The position numbers were made by a program, and so were the translations under genes. The notes beneath the pieces were generated by a model. It saw only the letters and a list, made by a program, of their open reading frames with translations. It was not told the origin of the DNA and ran no database searches. From NCBI RefSeq assembly GCF_008017825.1, contig NZ_VRLS01000012.1:1-64000 (forward strand): a DNA stretch of 64,000 nt. The letters are read 5' to 3'. Source of the stretch: Mesonia sp008017825. GTDB lineage: Bacteria > Bacteroidota > Bacteroidia > Flavobacteriales > Flavobacteriaceae. This document shows, in pieces, positions 35,578 through 43,598 of this stretch. The stretch's first letter is position 1. Every line of letters begins with the position of its first letter.

Positions 35578-36204
35578 TTATTCTTCATGCCTTACATTAA
35601 TGTCACCATCAATACTTTTTAAAGAAATTTTATTTCCTTTTTTAAAAGTAGGTTCCATTTTCACCGTACCGTGAGTAGAAAAAGCTGTTATCTTTTCTTC
35701 GAGAGTTCCCACCTCAATATCTCCTTTAAAGGTGTTGACAAGCGCTTTCCCCGAAAATTGATGTAATTCACACCTTCCCGATTTCAATTCTGCTTCAAAA
35801 TAAGTATAATTTCCATTTCCGTAAACGGAAGCGAGATCAGATTGAACAATAACGCTTTTATGTTTAGGTATTTCTATTTCTAAACGTACTGCAAATACTT
35901 TGTGAGCGCTTAACTTATCGTAACCACTGGTTAAAATTTCAGGAAAAACGGTTTGAATAGTTAAGGTTTTATTTTCTTCCGTAAAGTTAAACCCTATATT
36001 TTGAGCATATTCCCCTTCAGAATAAGATTTTATCTTTAGCTCGTTAATTTTTGGATTAGTAGATATATATACACCAAAAACTTCATCAACTTTTAAATGA
36101 AGTTGCTCTATGTGGTCAATAGCTATTTTTCTCTCTACGATCGATTGTGCTTTCGCTGAAAAAACTAGTGCAAAAAAAAGAATAAAAAATGTATACTTCA
36201 TCAA
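35578..36204 (-). CDS. Exported beta-helical (DUF4097/head-GIN-like) protein
   Basis: A 208-residue exported protein. A signal peptide (about 1-19, ending AKAQ) is followed by repeated short strands of the form VIVQSDLASVYGNG and ALVNTFKGDIEVGT. These resemble the right-handed beta-helix of DUF4097 and head-GIN-domain (DUF2807) proteins. Function is unknown; such proteins are often found in envelope contexts in Bacteroidota. It sits after the DksA-like gene's terminator and 35 nt upstream of lspA. A near-copy of the dispersed word lies at the signal-peptide end (36148). Confidence 0.7.
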   Translation of the reverse strand: MMKYTFFILFFALVFSAKAQSIVERKIAIDHIEQLHLKVDEVFGVYISTNPKINELKIKSYSEGEYAQNIGFNFTEENKTLTIQTVFPEILTSGYDKLSAHKVFAVRLEIEIPKHKSVIVQSDLASVYGNGNYTYFEAELKSGRCELHQFSGKALVNTFKGDIEVGTLEEKITAFSTHGTVKMEPTFKKGNKISLKSIDGDINVRHEE

Positions 36205-36210
36205 CTTAAT

Positions 36211-36243
36211 ATATCAAAAAACGCTCCTAAAAGGAGCGTTTAA
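36211..36243 (-). terminator. Intrinsic terminator after the DksA-like gene
   Basis: A perfect 10-bp stem with core ACGCTCCT/AGGAGCGT and a 3-nt loop is followed on the minus strand by TTTTTT. It ends the ileS/DksA-like unit. Confidence 0.85.
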
Positions 36244-36264
36244 ATTGATTATAAAATAATATGT

Positions 36265-36648
36265 TTATTTTTGAAGGTTCTTCGCTTCAATACTTAAAGT
36301 TGCATGAGGGACCAACATTAATCTTTCTTTCTTAATTAGTTTTCCTGTTACACGGCAAATTCCGTAAGACTTATTTTCTATACGAATAATCGCATTTTTT
36401 AGGTCTCTTATAAATTTCTCCTGACGAATTGCTAACTGTGAGTTCGCTTCTTTACTCATGGTTTCGCTACCTTCATCAAACGCTTTAAAGGTTGGAGAAG
36501 TATCATCTGTACCATTAGAACTATCGTTCATATAAGCGCTTTTATACATCTCTAATTGCTTGTTAGCACTAGCCATTTTCTCTAGAATAATTGTTCTAAA
36601 TTCTTCTAAATCTGCATCGCTGTATCTTTCTGTGGTTTCTGTGTTCAT
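36265..36648 (-). CDS. TraR/DksA-family regulator with degenerate zinc site
   Basis: A 127-residue protein with a coiled-coil N-terminal half and a C-terminal DksA/TraR-type domain. The four zinc cysteines expected as C-x2-C-x17-C-x2-C are here C98, T101, S119 and A122, so only one remains and zinc binding is unlikely. The surrounding residues (YGICRVTGKLI, RLMLVPHATLSIEAKN) are otherwise well kept, which points to a functional fold stabilised differently rather than decay. DksA proteins bind RNA polymerase through its secondary channel. The gene starts 6 nt after ileS and is followed by a terminator. Confidence 0.88.
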   Translation of the reverse strand: MNTETTERYSDADLEEFRTIILEKMASANKQLEMYKSAYMNDSSNGTDDTSPTFKAFDEGSETMSKEANSQLAIRQEKFIRDLKNAIIRIENKSYGICRVTGKLIKKERLMLVPHATLSIEAKNLQK

Positions 36649-36654
36649 AGTTAA

Positions 36655-39600
36655 TTATTGTTTTTTAATAGACAAAAGGGTATTCACATCATCAAATACA
36701 ACTTCTATACCTTCGTCCATACTTTCTGCTAGTTCGAGCTGAGCAGTAAGTGTTTCGTTTTTAATATACTCTTCGTTATCTAAGACTGCCTGCTCGACCA
36801 CGCCGTCTTTTTTAATTGTCACCATTATCTTATCGGTCACTTCAAAACCAGAGTCTTTTCTTAAGTTTTGAATTCTATTGACCATTTCGCGTGCAACTCC
36901 TTCTTTCCTAAGGCCTTCATTAATCGTAGCATCTAAAGCAACAGTGATACCTGCGTTACTTGCGACTAACCAACCTTCGATATCTTCAGAAGAAATTTCT
37001 ACATCGGCGAGCTGCAAAGTAGTCATTTTTCCGTTAATTTCTAAAGAAATTTCACCCTTCATTTCTATAGTAGAAATATCGCTTGCTTCGAGCTTATTTA
37101 TCGCTGCAACAACGAGTTTCATATCTTTACCAAAACGGGGACCTAAAGTTTTAAAATTAGGCTTAATATTCTTAACTAAAATCCCCGAAGTGTCATCGAT
37201 TAGCTCGATTTCTTTTACATTCACCTCTGACATAATAAGATCTTTAACCGCCATAATTTCTTCACGTACTTGATTATCTAACACAGGAATCATAATACGT
37301 TGTAAAGGTTGACGCACTTTAATCATTTCTTTTTTACGTAGTGATAATACCAAAGAAGAAATAATTTGAGCCTTTTCCATTTTTCTTTCTAACGCTTCAT
37401 CTATAAACGTTTTATCTTGCTGTGGAAATGCAGCCAAATGTACACTTTCAAACTTTTCTTTTTGCGTAGTATTTGTTAAGTCTTTGTAAAGCCTATCCAT
37501 ATAAAATGGAGCGATTGACGCACTTAATTTTGCTACGGTTTCTAAACACGTATATAAGGTTTGATAAGCAGATATTTTATCTTGTTCATAATCTCCTTTC
37601 CAAAATCTTCTTCTGCTTAAACGCACAAACCAGTTGCTTAGATTTTCTTGTACAAACTCAGAGATAGCTCTAGCTGCTCTCGTAGGCTCATATTCTTCAT
37701 AAAACTTGTCTACTTTTCCGATAAGGGTATGCAGTTCAGATAATATCCATCGATCAATTTCTGGTCTGTTTTCTAAAGCAACGTCATCTTCTTTGTACGT
37801 GAATTGATCAATATTTGCATATAAAGTAAAGAACGAATAGGTGTTATATAATGTCCCAAAGAATTTTCTTCTTACTTCTGCAATTCCTTCAATATCAAAT
37901 TTTAAATTATCCCAAGGATTGGCATTAGAAATCATGTACCAACGGGTAGCATCTGGACCAAAAGCTGCCAAAGTATCGAAAGGATCTGCAGCGTTCCCTA
38001 AACGTTTAGACATTTTTTGTCCGTGTTTATCGAGCACCAATCCGTTTGAAACCACATTTTTATAGGCTACATCATCGAAGATCATGGTTGCAATGGCATG
38101 CAACGTATAGAACCATCCACGCGTTTGATCTACCCCTTCAGCAATAAAATCTGCTTTTTTATCTCCGTTCTCTACTTGTTCTTTATTCTCAAATGGATAA
38201 TGCCATTGTGCGTAAGGCATAGAACCAGAATCAAACCAAACATCTATCAAATCTGCCTCTCTTTTCATCGGTTTCCCGGAAGGAGAAACTAGCGTGATTT
38301 GATCTACAACATTTTTATGTAAATCTACTTTTTCATAGTTCTCATCTGTCATATTACCGACTTCAAATTCCGCGAAAGCGTCATTTTTCATAAAGCCAGC
38401 TTCTACAGATTTTTGCATTTCCTGCTTTAATTCTGCAATAGAACCAATAAGAATCTCTTCTCTACCATCTTCGGTACGCCAAATAGGTAGTGGGATTCCC
38501 CAATATCGTGAACGAGAAAGGTTCCAGTCATTAGCGTTTGCCAACCAATTACCAAAACGGCCTTCTCCTGTAGATTTAGGTTTCCAATTAATGCCTTTGT
38601 TAAGTTCGTGCATACGATCTTTTACTTCGGTCACTTTGATAAACCAAGAGTCTAATGGATAATATAATATAGGTTTATCTGTACGCCAACAATTTGGATA
38701 ACTGTGTACGTATTTTTCTACTTTAAAAGCTTTATTTTCTTCTTTTAATTTAATAGCAATTTCTACGTCTACAGATTTCTCTGGAGCATCTTCTTCATCA
38801 TAATATTCATTCTTTACGTATTTTCCAGCAAATTCACCCATTTCTGCTCTGAATCTACCTTGTAAATCTACCAACGGAACTAAATTATCGTTCTCGTCTT
38901 TAACTAACATTGGAGGAATTTGCGGTGTAGCTTGTTTAGCAACCAACGCATCATCTGCTCCAAAAGTTGGCGCGGTATGAACAATCCCTGTTCCATCTTC
39001 TGTAGTTACAAAATCTCCCGAAATAATTCTAAACGCATTTTCTGGATTTTCAAAAGGTAAAGCATAAGGCAATAATTGCTCATATTTTATACCTACCAAA
39101 TCTTTCCCCATAAAGGTATCGATCACCATATAAGGGATTTTTTTATCTCCCTGTTTATAGGCTTCAATCACCTCTTCGTTTTCAGTTTCTACGAATTTTT
39201 TATCAAACTGTTTACTGACTAAATTTTTAGCCACAACAATTTGTACAGGCTCAAACGTATATTGATTATATGTTTTTACCAATGCATATTCAATTTTTGG
39301 ACCTACGGTTAATGCTGTATTACTGGGTAATGTCCACGGGGTGGTCGTCCAAGCAATAAAATGTATAGTACCAAATTCTGCTAAATTATCTGGTAACGTA
39401 CTAGAAACTGCTTTAAATTGTGCCGTTACGGTAGTATCGGTTACATCTTGATAGGTTCCTGGTTGGTTTAACTCATGTGAACTTAAACCTGTCCCTGCTT
39501 TTGGAGAATATGGTTGTATCGTATAACCCTTATAAATAAGGTCTTTTTTATAAATCTCTGAAAGCAACCACCAAACGGTTTCCATATACTTAGACTTATA

Positions 39601-40056
39601 GGTAACATAAGGATCATCCATATTTACCCAATAGCCCATTTGTTCGGTAAGGTTTTTCCAAACATCGGTATAACGCATCACCGCATTTTTACACGCATCA
39701 TTGTATGCTTCTACACTAATTTTAGTACCTATATCTTCTTTGGTAATGCCTAATTCTTTTTCTACACCTAACTCAACAGGTAAACCGTGTGTATCCCATC
39801 CTGCTTTACGCTTTACTAAGAAACCTTTTTGAGTTTTATATCGGCAAAAAATGTCTTTTATACTTCGCGCCATCACATGGTGAATTCCTGGAAGACCATT
39901 AGCCGATGGCGGTCCTTCAAAAAATACGAAAGGTTCTTTTCCTTCTCTTGTACTTACACTTTTATCAAATATGTTTTCCTCTTTCCAAAAATCTAAGATT
40001 TCCTTAGCGATTACGGGAAGGTTAAGTTCTTTATATTCAGTAAATTTTGTACTCAT
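36655..40056 (-). CDS. ileS: Isoleucine-tRNA ligase, long (type 2) form
   Basis: 1133 residues from the ATG at 40056. I prefer this to an in-frame ATG at 40071 because MSTKF-EYKELNLP is the usual flavobacterial N-terminus. It has a Rossmann catalytic core, an editing CP1 domain, KMSKR at 681-685 and an anticodon-binding domain with a long C-terminal extension, the eukaryote-like IleRS2 class. The HIGH signature is replaced by G57-I58-H59-H60 after PPSANGLP. IleRS2 enzymes are generally resistant to mupirocin, and the swapped GxHH form has been linked in published work to even stronger resistance. The DksA-like gene follows after 6 nt. One exact copy of the dispersed word lies at 38368. Confidence 0.95.
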   Translation of the reverse strand: MSTKFTEYKELNLPVIAKEILDFWKEENIFDKSVSTREGKEPFVFFEGPPSANGLPGIHHVMARSIKDIFCRYKTQKGFLVKRKAGWDTHGLPVELGVEKELGITKEDIGTKISVEAYNDACKNAVMRYTDVWKNLTEQMGYWVNMDDPYVTYKSKYMETVWWLLSEIYKKDLIYKGYTIQPYSPKAGTGLSSHELNQPGTYQDVTDTTVTAQFKAVSSTLPDNLAEFGTIHFIAWTTTPWTLPSNTALTVGPKIEYALVKTYNQYTFEPVQIVVAKNLVSKQFDKKFVETENEEVIEAYKQGDKKIPYMVIDTFMGKDLVGIKYEQLLPYALPFENPENAFRIISGDFVTTEDGTGIVHTAPTFGADDALVAKQATPQIPPMLVKDENDNLVPLVDLQGRFRAEMGEFAGKYVKNEYYDEEDAPEKSVDVEIAIKLKEENKAFKVEKYVHSYPNCWRTDKPILYYPLDSWFIKVTEVKDRMHELNKGINWKPKSTGEGRFGNWLANANDWNLSRSRYWGIPLPIWRTEDGREEILIGSIAELKQEMQKSVEAGFMKNDAFAEFEVGNMTDENYEKVDLHKNVVDQITLVSPSGKPMKREADLIDVWFDSGSMPYAQWHYPFENKEQVENGDKKADFIAEGVDQTRGWFYTLHAIATMIFDDVAYKNVVSNGLVLDKHGQKMSKRLGNAADPFDTLAAFGPDATRWYMISNANPWDNLKFDIEGIAEVRRKFFGTLYNTYSFFTLYANIDQFTYKEDDVALENRPEIDRWILSELHTLIGKVDKFYEEYEPTRAARAISEFVQENLSNWFVRLSRRRFWKGDYEQDKISAYQTLYTCLETVAKLSASIAPFYMDRLYKDLTNTTQKEKFESVHLAAFPQQDKTFIDEALERKMEKAQIISSLVLSLRKKEMIKVRQPLQRIMIPVLDNQVREEIMAVKDLIMSEVNVKEIELIDDTSGILVKNIKPNFKTLGPRFGKDMKLVVAAINKLEASDISTIEMKGEISLEINGKMTTLQLADVEISSEDIEGWLVASNAGITVALDATINEGLRKEGVAREMVNRIQNLRKDSGFEVTDKIMVTIKKDGVVEQAVLDNEEYIKNETLTAQLELAESMDEGIEVVFDDVNTLLSIKKQ
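38368..38380 (-). repeat. CGC-N4-GCGGAA dispersed word, TTC form
   Basis: Exact copy on the coding strand of ileS, read as Ala-Phe-Ala-Glu. Confidence 0.8.
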
Positions 40057-40225
40057 GGTATGCGCTTTCAAAATGATTTGCGAAATTAAGGATTTTTGCT
40101 AAACAGAAGTAACTGAATTAAAAAAAACTAGTGGTATTTATACACAAGAAAAATATTTGTAATTTATTTCAGCGCAAGCTAAATATTATAGAGAAATTTT
40201 AAAGGCTTATGTACAGTGATTTGGT

Positions 40226-40233
40226 TATATTTG
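40226..40233 (+). promoter_or_regulatory. Bacteroidota-type -7 element for the TerB-like gene
   Basis: TATATTTG ends 22 nt before the ATG. The 184-bp divergent region with ileS shows no T-box-like leader. Confidence 0.5.
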
Positions 40234-40255
40234 CCTTATAAAAAACTAAGAAATT

Positions 40256-40678
40256 ATGTCATTTTCAGATTTGTTTGGTACAGGAGAACATTCTCGTAAT
40301 CTTGGTCACTTTGCTTCTATTGTAACGTTAGCATCAGTAGATGGTGAGATTAATCCAGAAGAGGAAAAAGTATTAAAGCGCCTTGCCAGAAAGTTAGATA
40401 TTAACGAAGAAGATTACGCTAAAATAATTAAGAATCCTTCAGGATTCCCTATAAACCCTCCTAATACTACCGAGAAGAGATTAGAGCGTTTATTTGATTT
40501 ACTTACGGTTATTTACGCGGATCACGAAATAGATGAGCAAGAAGCTTTCTTATTGAAGAGATTTGCTATTGGTTTAGGATTCTCTACAGAAGATTCTGAT
40601 AAAATCATAAAAAGATCAAATCAAATTTTAGGTAGTTTATCTTTTGATGATTACATCTACTTATTGAATAGAAAATAA
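40256..40678 (+). CDS. TerB-like (TerB/DjlA fold) protein
   Basis: A 140-residue all-helical cytoplasmic protein. Segments LASVDGEINPEEEKVLKRLA (about 24-43, in pieces) and VIYADHEIDEQEAFLLKRFA carry the paired acidic motifs typical of the TerB/tellurite-resistance fold. These could bind a metal ion. The family name comes from tellurite operons, but no other ter genes are present, so a tellurite role is not supported. It is monocistronic with its own promoter and is followed by two terminators in a row. Confidence 0.8.
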   Translation: MSFSDLFGTGEHSRNLGHFASIVTLASVDGEINPEEEKVLKRLARKLDINEEDYAKIIKNPSGFPINPPNTTEKRLERLFDLLTVIYADHEIDEQEAFLLKRFAIGLGFSTEDSDKIIKRSNQILGSLSFDDYIYLLNRK

Positions 40679-40716
40679 AAAAAGCCTTTTCAAATTACTG
40701 TGAAAAGACCTTTTTA
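40677..40716 (+). terminator. Terminator-like hairpin after the TerB-like gene
   Basis: An imperfect stem (core CTTTTCA...TGAAAAG with A-run and T-run arms) directly follows the stop codon. Confidence 0.65.
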
Positions 40717-40723
40717 ATATTAT

Positions 40724-40760
40724 AAAAAATAAAACGGGAACTTCCCGTTTTATTTTTTCT
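40724..40760. terminator. Strong bidirectional terminator overlapping the fbp stop codon
   Basis: A perfect 16-bp inverted repeat (about 40725-40740 with 40744-40759) with core ACGGGA/TCCCGT, A/T arms and a 3-nt loop. The fbp stop codon (40750-40752) lies inside the right arm. Confidence 0.9.
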
Positions 40761-41754
40761 TCATAAATTCCTCTGCTTTTTCTACCATATTTTTACTTCC
40801 GCAGAAAAAAGGAACTCTTTGATGAAGCTCTGTAGGTTTTAAATCCATAATTCTTTGGTGACCGTCACTAGCTTTACCACCAGCTTGCTCTACAATAAAA
40901 GCCATAGGATTACATTCATACAACAACCTCAACTTTCCATTAGAAGATTTTGAGCTTTTTGGATAAATATAAATTCCTCCTTTTATCATATTTCTATGAA
41001 TGTCTGACACCAAACTTCCTATATATCGCGAAGTATAAGGACGATTGTCTTCTTCGGTCTGGCAGTATTTTATATAATCTTTTACTCCCTGTGGGAAATG
41101 AGCATAATTCCCTTCATTTATTGAATAGATATTTCCGTCTTCAGGAAATTTCATATCTGGGTGTGATAAATAATAAGTCCCAATGGCAGGGTTTAAAGTA
41201 AATCCATTTACCCCGTGACCTGTAGTATAAACCAGCATGGTAGAAGTACCATATACTATATATCCTGCAGCTACTTGTTCACTTCCTGGTTGTAAGAAAT
41301 CGTCAATAGTTACTGGAGTTCCTAACGGAGTTACTCTTCGATAAACTGAAAAGATAGTTCCCACAGATACATTCACATCTATGTTAGAACTTCCGTCAAG
41401 CGGATCCATTAACACTACATACTTATTGTTATGATCTTCCTTTTGTCCACAAATGGTAATAAAATCATCATTTTCTTCAGATGCTATTCCGCAAACAATT
41501 TCTCTATTGGTAAGCGTCTGTATAAATTTTTCGTTAGCATAAACATCTAACTTTTGCTGATCTTCGCCTTGTATATTTGTCTCTCCTGCAGCGCCTAAAA
41601 TATCTACTAAACCAGCTTTGTTCACCTCGTGGTTGACCACTTTGGCTGCCAAACGAATAGAATTGATTAATCTTGATAATTCTCCCGAAGAATATTGAAA
41701 GGCTTCTTGGTTCTCAATAATAAATTCTCCTAAAGTTTGGTTCTTTTTTGCCAT
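40750..41754 (-). CDS. fbp: Fructose-1,6-bisphosphatase, class I
   Basis: A 334-residue class I enzyme of gluconeogenesis. It has the metal/substrate motif MDPLDGSSNIDVN (about residues 114-126) and the N-terminal region with EENDDF supplying further metal ligands. The length is normal. It hydrolyses fructose-1,6-bisphosphate to fructose-6-phosphate in the cytoplasm, fitting an organism that lives partly on amino acids. It is transcribed alone, divergently from the GNAT-aspartate kinase pair, with facing promoters about 22 bp apart. Confidence 0.96.
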   Translation of the reverse strand: MAKKNQTLGEFIIENQEAFQYSSGELSRLINSIRLAAKVVNHEVNKAGLVDILGAAGETNIQGEDQQKLDVYANEKFIQTLTNREIVCGIASEENDDFITICGQKEDHNNKYVVLMDPLDGSSNIDVNVSVGTIFSVYRRVTPLGTPVTIDDFLQPGSEQVAAGYIVYGTSTMLVYTTGHGVNGFTLNPAIGTYYLSHPDMKFPEDGNIYSINEGNYAHFPQGVKDYIKYCQTEEDNRPYTSRYIGSLVSDIHRNMIKGGIYIYPKSSKSSNGKLRLLYECNPMAFIVEQAGGKASDGHQRIMDLKPTELHQRVPFFCGSKNMVEKAEEFMKKK

Positions 41755-41774
41755 TACATGATTGGTTTATCCCA

Positions 41775-41782
41775 CAAAAATA
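41775..41782 (-). promoter_or_regulatory. Bacteroidota-type -7 element for fbp
   Basis: The minus strand reads TATTTTTG, 20 nt before the fbp start. It lies 22 bp from the divergent element at 41805-41812. Confidence 0.55.
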
Positions 41783-41804
41783 GAAAAAAAGACTTTCTAA
41801 TCAC

Positions 41805-41812
41805 TATTTTTG
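41805..41812 (+). promoter_or_regulatory. Bacteroidota-type -7 element for the GNAT-aspartate kinase pair
   Basis: TATTTTTG ends 17 nt before the GNAT ATG. Its upstream half overlaps the fbp promoter. Confidence 0.55.
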
Positions 41813-41829
41813 TGATAAAGCCTTAGACT

Positions 41830-42306
41830 ATGAATATAAATGTAAGAGAATCTCAACCAGAAGATATGCCACAAGTGTTAGAACTTATTAAAGAACTAGC
41901 GCATTTTGAAAAAGAACCTAACGCTGTCATCATAGATGCAGAACAATTAAAAAAGGATGGGTTTGGGAAACAACCACTTTTTAAATGTTTTGTAGCCGAA
42001 GTTGATGATAAAATACAAGGTATGGCTTTAATTTACTTTAGATATTCTACCTGGAAAGGAAAAACAGTACATTTAGAAGATTTAATGGTAAGAGATCGCT
42101 TTCGCGGAAAAGGATTAGGTATTGCGTTGTACAAAAAAGTAATGACCTATGCTTTAGAGCAGAACGTAAAACGAGTAGAATGGGTAGTGATTGATTGGAA
42201 TAAAAATGCTATCGAATTTTATAAAAATACAGGCGCAAACGTAATGCCCGAGTGGAATACAGTACAATTTGACGAAACCTCTATAAAAAACTTTTTAAAT
42301 TCATGA
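41830..42306 (+). CDS. GNAT family N-acetyltransferase
   Basis: A 158-residue GNAT protein. The acetyl-CoA pyrophosphate loop is RDRFRGKGLGIALY (about 88-101), preceded by the strand LEDLMV and followed by VEWVVIDWNKNAIEFYKNTGA. It resembles diamine/thialysine N-acetyltransferases, but the substrate cannot be fixed. The exact copy of the dispersed word at 42097 encodes RFRG of the CoA-binding loop, so the motif sits in an essential part of the fold. It overlaps aspartate kinase by 4 nt (ATGA), implying coupled translation. Confidence 0.9.
   Translation: MNINVRESQPEDMPQVLELIKELAHFEKEPNAVIIDAEQLKKDGFGKQPLFKCFVAEVDDKIQGMALIYFRYSTWKGKTVHLEDLMVRDRFRGKGLGIALYKKVMTYALEQNVKRVEWVVIDWNKNAIEFYKNTGANVMPEWNTVQFDETSIKNFLNS
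42097..42109 (+). repeat. CGC-N4-GCGGAA dispersed word, TTC form
   Basis: Exact copy inside the GNAT gene, read as Arg-Phe-Arg-Gly in the CoA-binding loop. Confidence 0.8.
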
Positions 42307-43547
42307 AGATTTTCAAATTTGGAGGTGCCTCTGTGAAAGATGCCGATGGAGTAAGAAATCTCGCTTCAGTATTACAAAAAACAGGAATATCTAATAAAGT
42401 AGTAATTATCTCTGCAATGGGTAAAACTACGAATGCCTTAGAAAAAGTTATTGAAATTTATTTTAGTGAGAGCAAAATAGATACCGAATATCTAAAAACT
42501 TATCATACAGCTATTTTAAACCCGTTGTTTGAAAACACATCTCATCCAGTTTATGCAAAAGTAAATCTCCTTTTTCATGAACTTGAATCATTTTTACAGC
42601 GAAACAAATCTCCAAATTATGACTATGTGTACGACCAAGTTATTTCTTTTGGAGAATTAATAAGCACCACGATTATTAGTGCTTATCTAGAAAAAAATGA
42701 GATTGAAAACACTTGGTTAGATGCTAGAAATTTAGTGAAAACTGACCATACTTACCGCGACGCTAAAGTTAATTGGGATTTTACTTGTGAAAACATCAAT
42801 AAAGCTGTCGAAAAAAATAAACTCTACATTACACAAGGTTTTATAGCTTCAGACGCTAATAATTTTACCACCACATTAGGGCGTGAGGGTAGTGATTATA
42901 GTGCTGCAATTTTTGCTTACTGTTTAAAAGCGGAAGACGTTACAATTTGGAAAGATGTAGATGGCGTTTTTAACGGTGACCCCCGAGTTTTTGAAAACAC
43001 AACTCTTTTAAATGAGGTTTCTTATTCTGAAGCAATTGAACTTGCTTTTTACGGAGCTTCTATTATTCACCCTAAAACATTACAACCGCTTCAAAAAAGA
43101 GAAATTCCTTTATTTGTAAAATCGTTCTACCATCCAGAAAACGCAGGGACTATCGTTTCTAACGGTCAAAAGATAAATCCGCATATTCCTTGTTTTATTG
43201 TCAAGAAAAACTTGGTTTTACTTTCCCTCTCAGCGTTAGACTTTTCTTTTTTTGTAGAAGAAAATATTAGCGAAGTTTTTGCTTTATTACATAAATACCA
43301 AGTTAAGGTAGACCTTATTCAAAATTCTGCGATTAGTTTTTCAGTTTGCGTAGATAATCGATTTAAACAAGTAGATCAACTTATCAATCATTTAAGAGGT
43401 AAATTTAGAGTTTCTTTTAATAAAAATGTATCCTTATATACCATTAGACATTTTACTGAAAGTGCTATAAATCAGATAGAAAAAGATAAAGAGGTTTTAT
43501 TAAAACAGCTTACTCGAGAAACGGTTCAATTAGTTACCAGAGAATAA
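42303..43547 (+). CDS. Aspartate kinase
   Basis: A 414-residue monofunctional aspartokinase. KFGGASV (5-11) is the kinase signature, and GREGSDYSAA and KDVDGVFNGDPRV form the nucleotide/aspartate site. A C-terminal ACT-like region (about 300-410) lacks the clear double-ACT length of feedback-regulated LysC, so regulation is uncertain. It catalyses the first step toward lysine, threonine and methionine. No other pathway genes are adjacent; the upstream partner is the overlapping GNAT gene. Confidence 0.92.
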   Translation: MKIFKFGGASVKDADGVRNLASVLQKTGISNKVVIISAMGKTTNALEKVIEIYFSESKIDTEYLKTYHTAILNPLFENTSHPVYAKVNLLFHELESFLQRNKSPNYDYVYDQVISFGELISTTIISAYLEKNEIENTWLDARNLVKTDHTYRDAKVNWDFTCENINKAVEKNKLYITQGFIASDANNFTTTLGREGSDYSAAIFAYCLKAEDVTIWKDVDGVFNGDPRVFENTTLLNEVSYSEAIELAFYGASIIHPKTLQPLQKREIPLFVKSFYHPENAGTIVSNGQKINPHIPCFIVKKNLVLLSLSALDFSFFVEENISEVFALLHKYQVKVDLIQNSAISFSVCVDNRFKQVDQLINHLRGKFRVSFNKNVSLYTIRHFTESAINQIEKDKEVLLKQLTRETVQLVTRE

Positions 43548-43571
43548 AAATTCGTAAAAGCCTTATTTTAC

Positions 43572-43579
43572 TATCTTTG
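43572..43579 (+). promoter_or_regulatory. Bacteroidota-type -7 element for the acyltransferase gene
   Basis: TATCTTTG ends 19 nt before the ATG, predicting a leader of about 15 nt. Confidence 0.5.
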
Positions 43580-43598
43580 TAGATAAACTAATCTATAA

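Noticed and set aside
40072..40255. Possible T-box or leader regulation of ileS
   Set aside because: No T-box signature, leader hairpin or terminator-antiterminator pair is visible in the 184-bp region.
40256..40678. Tellurite-resistance function for the TerB-like protein
   Set aside because: No other ter genes are present; TerB-like domains are widespread in unrelated contexts.
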